Origin: Roseiarcus sp963835955
GTDB lineage: Bacteria > Pseudomonadota > Alphaproteobacteria > Rhizobiales > Beijerinckiaceae
Direction of reading: 5' to 3'
NCBI GenBank assembly: GCA_963835955.1
Contig: CAWIHZ010000004.1
Span: 310,001-374,000, forward strand
Length of the DNA: 64,000 nucleotides
Part shown: piece after piece, positions 1 through 7,572 of the stretch
How positions within the stretch are numbered: position 1 is the first letter of the stretch
Layout of the letters: each line of letters begins with the position of its first letter
The notes under the pieces: model-generated
The model's database searches: none
What the model was told of the DNA's origin: nothing
The model's input: only the letters and a program-made list of their open reading frames with translations
Position numbers and translations under genes: made by a program

Positions 1-64
1 GCTCCCCGCAATGACGGGCGTCTCTCGACGCCCTTTGGGCTCCTCGCAATACCGAGCTGGGTCG

Positions 65-1797
65 GTGAAGACGGCGTTTACCGCCGTTTTTCCCTGACCA
101 CATCAATCTTTTCAATCACTTAGCGCCTCGTTTAGTAACAGGGGCAAAAGGCGCGGCGATTAGGGCGGCCTTGGGGCGCGTGCGCTGACGATTTCGGCGA
201 GGGCAGGGATTTCCTGGCAGCCAGGGACGGCGAGGCGGGCGCCGAGGTAGTCCCAGAAGGCGATGCCGAGCTTGGCGCAGGTCTTGTTGAGGCCGAGGAA
301 GGCGTCGCGACAATCGCGGCCGGCGTCGCTGCGGGTTCCACCGCTGATTTTTCGCTTGGTGACCTGGCAACGAATGTCGTTCTCGGAGCCATTGGTGTTG
401 AGCGGGATCTCGGGTCTTTCGAGCACCCTGAGCAATTCGCTCTTGTTGGCGCGCAGGCGCGCGAGCAAACGGTCGAGGGTGGCGAAGCCGGTCTTGCAGC
501 CGAAGATGCGATCGAACCGCGCCGACAAGCTCGCCTTGCGCGCCGGGGATGGATGGCGGCGCCAAGCCTTGAGACTGCGGTAGAACCGCCAGATGAGGGC
601 GCGGATGCGGGCTTGCGCGGCGCGTTGGGCGTCGGTGAACGTATCGAGTTTGTGGACCAGGCGTTCGGCGTGGACCCAGCACAGGCCATGCTGGCCGACA
701 TTGAACTGGCCGGCGTCGTCGCTGACGACCACGGTGTCGGTGAGCAAGCCATGCGCCTTGACGCTGCCCCACAGAGCGCCCTCGGTGGCGATCAGCACGG
801 GATCGGGATGGACCTTCAGGGCGGCGACGCCGAGCCGCTCCAGATGAGCGTTCCAGGCCGCGCGATCGGCGAAGACGCGATTCTCATGCTCGCTCAGGCG
901 GGCGATGACGGGGCCGGCGAGCGCGCGGGCGCGCATATAGGCCATGGCTTCGTCATTGACGATGTAGTCGCCATGCCCGGCGCGCAACAGTTCGAGGAAG
1001 TTGAGGCGCCTCTTTGAACCGGTGGTCCCGAACCAGGTGAAGTGCGGGTTGCCGATCTGGGTGCAGAAGCCGTTCTTGGCCTTGTGGCGCGCCCCGGTGT
1101 CGTCGACCGTGATCCACGCCGCGTTGGTCAAGCCGGCTCGCAGCACGGCGCGGGCTTCGTCCAGGAAGCTCTGCTTGCCGGCGATCAGCAGGCGAACGAT
1201 CTGCCGCTTTGAGATCACGACGCCGAACCCGCGCAACAGCGTGACCAGCCGCGCCGCCGTGACCTGTCCCTGATGATATTGGGCGAGCACGAAGCGGCGC
1301 AGTTCGGGTCCGAAATGACCTTCGACGCCCGCCGGCAAGGGCGCTATCACCGTCTTGCCGTCCGGGGTCCGCCAGCATTGCCGGCGAAAGCAGGTCACAT
1401 GCGAGCGGATCATCAGATCCTGAACCAGATAACTCGCGTAGCCCTTGAAACGCGAGCGGGGCGGCGCATCGACCTCGAGCTTGCGCTCCTCGTCGATCAC
1501 CAGCTTCGCGCGCGTGCCACCGCGCCGGCGCTCGCCCGACGGGTCCGACGGTTGCGCCTCGCTCGCCTTTTCCATGCCGCTCGGTTTGACGTTCGCCTTG
1601 ATGTCCGGCCGACCAGGCCCGCCCTTCAGCCGGGCGATCTCGTCACGCAGCGCCGCAACCATTCGCCGAAGTTCCGCTCCCTCCTCGAAAAGCTTCAACA
1701 CCAAGCTCTTCAGCTCGGCCAGCGAAAGCGCGTCGATGTTGGGCGGCGGCGACATTCCCCCATCGAGTCAGAAAACCGCCAATTCGGGAATCCTTAC
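65..1797 (-). mobile_element. IS66-family insertion sequence (single-ORF type)
   Basis: The right end is set by GTAAGGATTCCCG, read inward on the minus strand from 1797. The left end is less certain: GTGAAGACGGCG at 65 followed by CCGCCGTTTTTCCCTGAC at 81-98 resembles the right end (GGCGGTTTTCTGAC at similar spacing) but only imperfectly. No 8-bp target duplication is visible with these ends (CTGGGTCG against TAGCCCCC), so the left end may lie outside the window or the element may have recombined. There are no tnpA/tnpB accessory genes, as in the ISBst12-like subgroup. Confidence 0.6.
160..1755 (-). CDS. IS66-family transposase (TnpC)
   Basis: This 531-residue protein has the IS66 order: an N-terminal coiled coil (about 10-45, LAELKSLVLKLFEEGAELRR), a charged linker, a zinc-finger-like stretch with C-x4-C (CFRRQC), then the DDE domain. 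Candidate catalytic residues are the Asp in VDDTGAR, the Asp in SDDAGQF and the Glu in NGSENDIR. It is full length and open throughout, so the element could be active. It is the only gene of the IS and starts with ATG about 40 bp inside the right end. The family call is firm; the subgroup is inferred from the absence of accessory genes. Confidence 0.92.
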   Translation of the reverse strand: MSPPPNIDALSLAELKSLVLKLFEEGAELRRMVAALRDEIARLKGGPGRPDIKANVKPSGMEKASEAQPSDPSGERRRGGTRAKLVIDEERKLEVDAPPRSRFKGYASYLVQDLMIRSHVTCFRRQCWRTPDGKTVIAPLPAGVEGHFGPELRRFVLAQYHQGQVTAARLVTLLRGFGVVISKRQIVRLLIAGKQSFLDEARAVLRAGLTNAAWITVDDTGARHKAKNGFCTQIGNPHFTWFGTTGSKRRLNFLELLRAGHGDYIVNDEAMAYMRARALAGPVIARLSEHENRVFADRAAWNAHLERLGVAALKVHPDPVLIATEGALWGSVKAHGLLTDTVVVSDDAGQFNVGQHGLCWVHAERLVHKLDTFTDAQRAAQARIRALIWRFYRSLKAWRRHPSPARKASLSARFDRIFGCKTGFATLDRLLARLRANKSELLRVLERPEIPLNTNGSENDIRCQVTKRKISGGTRSDAGRDCRDAFLGLNKTCAKLGIAFWDYLGARLAVPGCQEIPALAEIVSARAPRPP

Positions 1798-2328
1798 TAG
1801 CCCCCATGAGTCGATTCGCCGCACCCAAGCCGACCCGCGCCATGACTTTTGCTCTCTTACCTCGTTTACCGCCGCGCCGGTATTTTGCGGCGGCGCCAGG
1901 GCGAGCGGGGCGGGCGGCGGCGCGAGCGGGACTTGCGGCGGCGCGAGCGGCGCCGGAGCGAGAACGGCGGGCGCGAGGCCGTGAAGGCGTTCGAGTTCGC
2001 GGGCGACCTTGACCACGCGGTCGACGGCCTTAAGATTGCCGCCGGACATGGCGCTGTAGGAAACCAGCATCGCCTCGCTCAACCGCCTGATCTGCGCCTG
2101 CAGAAAGATCGCCGGCTGGTCGATCGGGCGCCGGGCGAAAATCTCGGCCGCGAGTTCTCGCGTGCGCCGCAACGAAAGCCCCTCGCGCGCCGCGACGTCG
2201 GCCGTCGACAGGCCGGCGGTCAGCGATTCGAGGATCCGCGCCTCGCGCAGCGCCATTTCGCTCCTCGTGGCGCGCTTCCTGCGCTTGGCCTTGATCCTGG
2301 TCCCCGCCTCGCCGCCCGCTTCAGCCAT
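1768..2328 (-). CDS. Hypothetical HTH-like protein, 3' end replaced by IS66
   Basis: This 186-residue protein has a basic N-terminus, a helix-turn-helix-like segment (LSTADVAAREGLSLRRTREL, about residues 43-62), a helical segment about 80-120 and a Pro/Ala-rich tail. I do not recognise a function; small-terminase-like or regulatory DNA binding is possible. ATG 2328 is preferred because AGGAG lies seven bases upstream; an in-frame start at 2367 has no such site. The last ten codons (LVRIPELAVF) and the stop lie in the IS66 terminus, so the native C-terminus was lost by insertion. IS1595 sits about 70 bp upstream and may also have displaced the promoter. Confidence 0.65.
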   Translation of the reverse strand: MAEAGGEAGTRIKAKRRKRATRSEMALREARILESLTAGLSTADVAAREGLSLRRTRELAAEIFARRPIDQPAIFLQAQIRRLSEAMLVSYSAMSGGNLKAVDRVVKVARELERLHGLAPAVLAPAPLAPPQVPLAPPPAPLALAPPQNTGAAVNEVREQKSWRGSAWVRRIDSWGLVRIPELAVF

Positions 2329-2396
2329 CTCCCGACTCCTTCTGTAATTCAAAAGCCAGTGTAACATTATTTTCTATTTTACGGAAGATAATGCTT

Positions 2397-2423
2397 GGCG
2401 CTTATAGCGATACCTGTTGATAT
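2397..2423 (+). repeat. Left terminal inverted repeat of the IS1595 element
   Basis: Pairs with 3489-3515 in inverse orientation, with two mismatches in 27 bp. The right copy contains the last codons and TAA stop of the transposase. Confidence 0.88.
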
Positions 2424-2459
2424 AGATTAGGCTGGGGCGGGCTTGAGGAGCTTGATTCG

Positions 2460-3510
2460 ATGAAGGCCGAAGAGTTTTCCGTCTGGTTTTCGGGCGTTGG
2501 CCGGTTGAGCGTCGAGCAACGCCGAGAAGTGGCCGCCGCTTTGGCGAATCTGGATGGCGGGCTCAGGCGGGCGGGAGAGACGGAGACCTCCGCGGCCGGC
2601 GGGGCGACGGACAGAGGCGCGAAGCGGGGTCGTCGTCCGGATGCTTTGGGGACGAGCGGCCATGAGCGAGTGGCGAGCCAAGGCTGTCCGCATTGCGCAG
2701 GACGAGCGATCGTCGCCTGGGGACGCTCGCATGGGCTTTCGCGGTTCCGTTGCAAGAGCTGCGGGCGCACCTTCAATGCGCTCACCAAGACGGCGATGGC
2801 GCATCTGCACAAAAGGGAGCGTTGGTTCGACCACGCTCGGGCGATGATCGAAGGCAAAAGCCTGGCCAAGACGGCCGAGCTTTGCGGGGTGCATCCGACG
2901 ACGGCGTTTCGCTGGCGGCATCGGTTTCTGGGCGCTCCGGCCGCCGACAAGCCTAGAAAGCTGAGCGGAATCGTCGAGGCGGACGAAACCTTCATCCTTG
3001 AATCCTTCAAGGGCCGGTGGTCTGATCTGCCGCGCAAGGCGCAGCAAACGGGGCGGGCCGGCCAGGCATCCGGGCCTCCATTCGGACAACATTCCCGTTC
3101 TCGTCGCCCGCGACCGGCGGGGCGCGACCTTCGACGCAGTCCTGCCGCAGGACGATAGCGCCTCGATCGGAGCGGCGCTGGCCGGCGTCGTGACGGGCGA
3201 AAATCATCTCATCGGCGACGGCGGGAAGGCGATCGCCGCCTTCGCCCGCAAAGCCAAAATCCCCTTTCACGCCGTGCCCGCGCCGGGCAAGCCGACCGCC
3301 GCGGCGCCTCACCTCCACATCAACAACGTCAATGCCTATCACGGCCGCCTCAAGCAGTGGCTCAATCGCTTCAACGGCGTCGCCACCAAGAACCTGCCCA
3401 ACTATCTTGGCTGGCGCCGCGCTCTCGAAGCCTGGGGCGATCAAGCCACGCCCCAGAGCTGGATCAAGGGCGCAATCGGAAACGGCCCATATCAACAGGT
3501 AGCGCTATAA
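2460..3510 (+). pseudogene. IS1595-family transposase, frameshifted
   Basis: The N-terminal part (from ATG 2460) has the IS1595 zinc ribbon, CPHC near 2692 and CKSC near 2755, followed by an HTH region (KTAELCGVHPTTAFRWRHRF) and the start of the ISXO2-like catalytic domain (VEADETFILESFKGRW). Near 3040-3050 the frame moves by +1. The downstream frame supplies the rest: NIPVLVARDRRG, the HLIGDGGKA segment, HLHINNVNAYHGRLKQWL and a C-terminus ending in the right inverted repeat. With one base removed the product would be about 350 residues, a normal family length. A programmed frameshift is possible but not typical of this family. Confidence 0.85.
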
Positions 3511-3710
3511 GAGCCTAATGCTGACAGGACATGTCGGCGGTCAACCTCGGGGGCGCATTGGCGAGCGACGTCCTTGAGCTTTGGCGGCGTCCCTTCTCCC
3601 GTTCATGGAAGGGAACGCTGGACAGAGGCTGACGTCTGGTTCGCGCGCCCCAAATGACGGGACTCGACGTTAGGCGGTCGTTCGAGATCGCGGCGATCCG
3701 TTCGCACAAT

Positions 3711-4720
3711 TCAGCGCGTCGCGGATGATCCCGCCCCGGGCCGCGTATCGGCTGCGTGCGTCGCGCACTTGCTCCAATCTAGGGCGGCCGCCTCTTGCCT
3801 GAGCCATGCGCGGAAGGCCCGCACATTCGCAGACTCTCGCCGCTTCTTCGCGCAAACGAAACAATAGCAGCGGCCCGAAGGCAGGGTCAGGTCGAAGGGC
3901 ATGATGAGACGCCCCGTGCGCAGATCGTCATAGGCGAGCACATCGTGAGCGAGCAGCACGCCGGCGCCCTCGACCGTCGCGTCGAGCGCGTGATCCGCGC
4001 TATTGAATCGAAGGCCACGACTGATGTCGACGTCCCTCACGCCCGCCGCGGCAAACCAGTCGGCCCAGTTCGGCATGACCGCGCGGCTGCTGAAACTGTC
4101 GTCATGGATCAGCGGCACGCGCTTGAGAATGTCCGGCGACGTGAAGGGCCCGTGTTTCTCGACCATCGCCGGGCTGCAGACCGGCACGAGGGATTGAGCC
4201 ATCAGCTTTTCGACCTCGAGGGCTTCATAGTGCGCCGCATCGACCGGAAGGTTGCGGATCGCAGCATCGACGCCGTCGGTGGTGAAATTGGCGTTGTTCA
4301 TCGACGAGGAAACGCGCACGTCGATTTCGGGATGGGCGATCGAAAAGCGGTAGAGCCGCGGCGCGAGCCATTTCGAGGTGAAGCCTGGCGGCGTGCTGAT
4401 CACCAGCACGCGGGTGTCGCCCAACGCTTGAGGCTCGCCAGCGCGTTCCGGATATGAAGGAGGCCCGTCTGCAAGCCGGGGTGGAGCGCCTTCCCCGCCG
4501 CCGTCAGGGCGATCGACCGCACGCCGCGGTCGAAGAGCTTGAGGCCCAGATGATCTTCCAGTCCGCGAATCTGGTGGCTGAGCGCGCCGGGCGTGACGTT
4601 CAGCTCCACCGCCGCCTTGGTCAGGCTGAGATGTCGGGCGGCGGCCTCGAAAGCGCGAAGCGCATTAAGCGGGGGAGGAGCGTTATGCATGAGAGTATTC
4701 TCATCCGTAAGCTGAGACAT
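3711..4720 (-). pseudogene. LysR-family regulator (GcvA-like), frameshifted
   Basis: The first frame (4720 down to about 4425) encodes a typical GcvA-like HTH: PPLNALRAFEAAARHLSLTKAA, then TPGALSHQIRGLEDHLGLKLFDR. It reaches LASLKRWATPACW and a stop. The LysR substrate-binding domain continues in another frame from about 4424 (GDTRVLVISTPPGFTSKWLAPRL) to the end at 3711. The joined product would be about 320 residues, the normal length. The two frames meet at LASLK/LGDTR, so one indel in GCGTTGGGCGAC explains the break. No obvious target gene is adjacent; the next gene is a divergent acetyltransferase. Confidence 0.82.
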
Positions 4721-5221
4721 AATCCTTTGTCAGACAAGGGTTTTTCTGCCATTTTCAGCGCCGTCGAACATGGCGGGTGAGCATATCTCAAGCTGAGCCA
4801 TGGTCAATCATGAGGTTGGTCCGATGGCCTGCGTGACGCACGGCGGAAATTTCGACCTATGCAGCGTTCGCACGGCGCCAGTCGCGAGAGGCTTGCCGCG
4901 AAGCTGAAGAGAGTGGCTCGCCGACTGACCGACGTTCTCGCTGCGCAGCGCCGGAGCGAGGTCGATCGGCGAGATTGCCCGCCTCCTGGCGCAATCCGGC
5001 GGACGTTTCACGGACAGCCTGGAGCGCGAAATCATGCGGAAGGTTCTCGCGTCTGACTGGAGCCTGCCGCAGTAGCGGCCTGGTCAAGCGTCAGACGCAA
5101 CCTCTCATTGCGAGGTTCACTTCTGATGGTTCCTGCGCCTCTGCACGTAGGTTGCGTTGAGCCTGCGCCTCACGCTTATGCCAACGAAAGCGCCCTCGAC
5201 CCAGATCGTTCGGAGTTCCGC
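4721..5221. other. Intergenic region, no supported gene
   Basis: About 500 bp between the divergent lysR remnant and the acetyltransferase. Open frames here have no recognisable protein features. An AT-richer stretch at 4715-4800 next to the lysR start probably holds the lysR promoter. Confidence 0.5.
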
Positions 5222-5794
5222 ATGCTGCGAGCGAAGCGCAGGCCGGACATTCGGCTGGCTCTTCGGCCGGCCCGCTCCAGCGACGGCGACGCCTTGCAAA
5301 CCTATGTCCGAGGGCTTTCTCAGCAGTCGCGTTACAATCGGTTCCTGGGCGCCGCAAGCGAACTCCCGGCGTCGGAACTGGCGCGCGCGTTGGCCGCCAA
5401 TGGTCGTGACACTCTGACCCTGCTCCTAACCTCGATGGCAGAGGATCGTGAAACGGTCGTCGGCGAGGCCCGGGTGGCGCTTTCATGCGCGCGACGCGCC
5501 GGTGAATTCGGCATGTCGATTGCAGATGGCTGGCGGGGTCTTGGCGTCGGCTCGGCCTTGCTCGAGGAAATCGAACGCAAAGCAGCGGCCGACGGCATCG
5601 AATTGCTGTTCGGCGATACGCTACGAACCAACGAAGGGATGATCGGACTGGCGCGCGGCCACGGCTTCCGCCTCATGCCAGGGTTGGAACCGCGCCTCTT
5701 GCGAATTCAGAAGCGGTTGGACGACGCAGCTCCTGACCTGCCGTGCCGGAAGTGGAACGAAACCGCCGGCGCCGCGGAACACCGCACAGCCTGA
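5222..5794 (+). CDS. GNAT-family N-acetyltransferase
   Basis: This 190-residue protein is a single GNAT domain. The acetyl-CoA-binding motif is visible as DGWRGLGVGSALLEEIERKA (Q/RxxGxG/A type), followed by LFGDTLRTNEGMIGLARGHGF, the usual beta5-alpha4 region. The N-terminal part (LRPARSSDGDALQTYVRGLS) resembles the domains fused to acetate-CoA ligase-like proteins, but no ligase is attached. ATG 5222 is preferred because GGAG lies six bases upstream and the domain starts at once; an in-frame start at 5108 would add 38 unconserved residues. The substrate cannot be read from the sequence. Confidence 0.8.
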   Translation: MLRAKRRPDIRLALRPARSSDGDALQTYVRGLSQQSRYNRFLGAASELPASELARALAANGRDTLTLLLTSMAEDRETVVGEARVALSCARRAGEFGMSIADGWRGLGVGSALLEEIERKAAADGIELLFGDTLRTNEGMIGLARGHGFRLMPGLEPRLLRIQKRLDDAAPDLPCRKWNETAGAAEHRTA

Positions 5795-5873
5795 TCGGCG
5801 CTGCGCCAAACTTCCTCCAAATAAGACGCCCGACTTCTCCGTCACAACAGACATGCAATGCTCATATCACGGC

Positions 5874-7085
5874 TCAACCTCCAAACATGTCGTCCATCAC
5901 CGGCGTCGTCGAGTCGCAGGCGTGATTGAGACAGGGAAGCCCGAACCCGGCCTCCAGGGTCCGTAACAATGAGTAGTGATCATAGGGCTTGTCGCTCGTC
6001 CCAGCGTTCGGAGCATAATTCGTTTCGACCAGCATGACGACCCGGTTGGGCGCGTTCGAGTAGTCGTTCTCGTCCCAGACCAGCACAATGGCGTTTCGAC
6101 CGCGCTTCCAGACCGGGGAGGCTTTGACGCCGTTCACCAGCTTCGCCACCACCGCGTCGCCTTGCGCGATCAGCAAGCTCCGCTCGGCGGCGGTCGAGCC
6201 GGCGCAGATTGCCGCGCCGCCCGAAACAAAGCCGTGCATATCGTGACACTGATTGGGAACGATGACCGATAGATTCGCCACGCCGGATTGAAGATCGGCC
6301 CACAGGCCGTCGGCTCCGTCGAAATCCGCGACCCTGGCGAGGCTGAGCGCGGGGTCGTCGCCAAGCTCGATATTGCGGAAATAAGCGAACGGGTTGTGTT
6401 TGACTGCGTAGAGCATCGGGATCGGGCCGGGCCCGAACACGTTGGCGGGGCTCAGATTGGACCACGCGCCATCGGAGTAGTTGACGCCGAACAGGCCGGA
6501 ATCAACCGTCGGCAGGCTCTCCTGATAGGTCTTCCAGCTTAGATGCTGGGCGACAAGCTGATCGGCGATCGATTTGGGGGTGAAGGGAGCGGACGGGTAG
6601 TCGTGAAGGGCGCAATTGTTGGGGGTCGGGGCGCCTGACGTCCTGATCTCGCCGTTGCATTGGCTCGAATTCTCCGCGGTCGCGACCAGGGGATTGTCGG
6701 AACCGGGGTCGCCGATCGGCGTCGCGGCGTTGTGACAGCGCTTGCCGCCCGGCGCGTTGTCGACACAGCCCTTGCCTGCCCAATCGGGCCAGGAATCGCT
6801 CGCCAGACCGAAATTCGAGCCGCCGACGATTTCAAGATAATTCGGGGCGCTCGGATGCCCGACCGCGAAATAGTTGGTCGCCTCATTGGCGACCTTGGCG
6901 TAGCCGTTGATGAAGGGCGCGCCCGGATTTCCGAGGATGTCGGCATCGGTCTCGTTTTCCATGATGATCAAGAACACGTGATCGAGCTTGCCGAAGCCGC
7001 TCGGCGGCACGCCGAGTTCGACGGCCCGCGCCTGCCCGCCGAGCACGAACGCCGTCATCAACAGCGCCATTGCGAGTTTATTCAT
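5874..7085 (-). CDS. Secreted phosphoesterase (acid phosphatase / phospholipase C-like)
   Basis: This 403-residue protein begins with a signal peptide (MNKLAMALLMTAFVLGGQARA), so it is exported. The mature part belongs to the alkaline phosphatase-like phosphoesterase family: DHVFLIIMENE carries the first metal-ligand Glu/Asn, GHPSAPNYLEIVGG supplies the next active-site region, and VLVWDENDYSN and PYDHYSLLRTLEAGFGL are the C-terminal metal-binding segments. Family members hydrolyse phosphomonoesters or phosphatidylinositol phosphates in the periplasm. It stands alone, with an acetyltransferase ending upstream on the other strand. The exact substrate is unknown. Confidence 0.85.
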   Translation of the reverse strand: MNKLAMALLMTAFVLGGQARAVELGVPPSGFGKLDHVFLIIMENETDADILGNPGAPFINGYAKVANEATNYFAVGHPSAPNYLEIVGGSNFGLASDSWPDWAGKGCVDNAPGGKRCHNAATPIGDPGSDNPLVATAENSSQCNGEIRTSGAPTPNNCALHDYPSAPFTPKSIADQLVAQHLSWKTYQESLPTVDSGLFGVNYSDGAWSNLSPANVFGPGPIPMLYAVKHNPFAYFRNIELGDDPALSLARVADFDGADGLWADLQSGVANLSVIVPNQCHDMHGFVSGGAAICAGSTAAERSLLIAQGDAVVAKLVNGVKASPVWKRGRNAIVLVWDENDYSNAPNRVVMLVETNYAPNAGTSDKPYDHYSLLRTLEAGFGLPCLNHACDSTTPVMDDMFGG

Positions 7086-7572
7086 TCCTGTCCCCCTTAG
7101 TCGCCGGAGTCGAAGTCAATATCCGCCGCCATATACCGCGCAACGCCAACATCGCCATGACGGCGCTTGGCCCGCGCGAATTAGCGCACCGCGTCCAGCA
7201 GCGGCGGCGCCTATGGCCGCGTCCATGACGTAAGAGAGCGTCCAGCCCGCCGCCAGGAATTTCGAGGCCGAGAGGCCAGGCGGTCGGCCGATTCAAATCT
7301 ATCGGGCGAATGTTTCGCCATGATGTCGCGACGACCGGCGGGCTTCCCCCAAAGCGCCGCCGCCGCCCTGGCATCAGCGAATTGCGACTGTCCGCAAGGG
7401 TCACGGATGAGGATGGGCGGGAAGTCGTTGGGCGTGCGACCGCCAAACGGGTTCGCCCATAAGTCGCCTCATAAGCGGCGTCCAATATGACGCCGCCTCG
7501 GCCGGGGGCGTTCAGGGACAGGAAGCGGCTAAAACTCCGCTCCGGTCCCGATCGCCGCTTCTTCCGCGCCCG
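7086..7572. other. Intergenic region, no supported gene
   Basis: About 490 bp between the phosphoesterase start and the arylsulfatase stop, both on the minus strand. One long open frame on the minus strand is Arg/Pro-rich and looks like a compositional shadow. No strong hairpin or repeat was seen. Confidence 0.5.

Larger units (their letters stand above)
2397..3515 (+). mobile_element. IS1595-family insertion sequence, about 1.12 kb
   Basis: Both ends are well defined. The left 27 bp (2397-2423) and the reverse complement of the right 27 bp (3489-3515) match at 25 of 27 positions, around CTTATAGCG and TACCTGTTGATAT. The element is flanked by TAATGCTT (2389-2396) and TAATGCTG (3516-3523), an 8-bp target duplication with one mismatch, the size expected for IS1595. 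It contains one transposase reading frame interrupted by a frameshift. Confidence 0.88.

Noticed and set aside
57..1805. Target-site duplication around the IS66 element
   Set aside because: The eight bases outside the proposed ends (CTGGGTCG and TAGCCCCC) do not match, so no duplication is claimed.
7078..7485. 135-residue minus-strand frame upstream of the phosphoesterase
   Set aside because: Arg/Ser/Pro-rich with no domain, signal or ribosome site; probably compositional.
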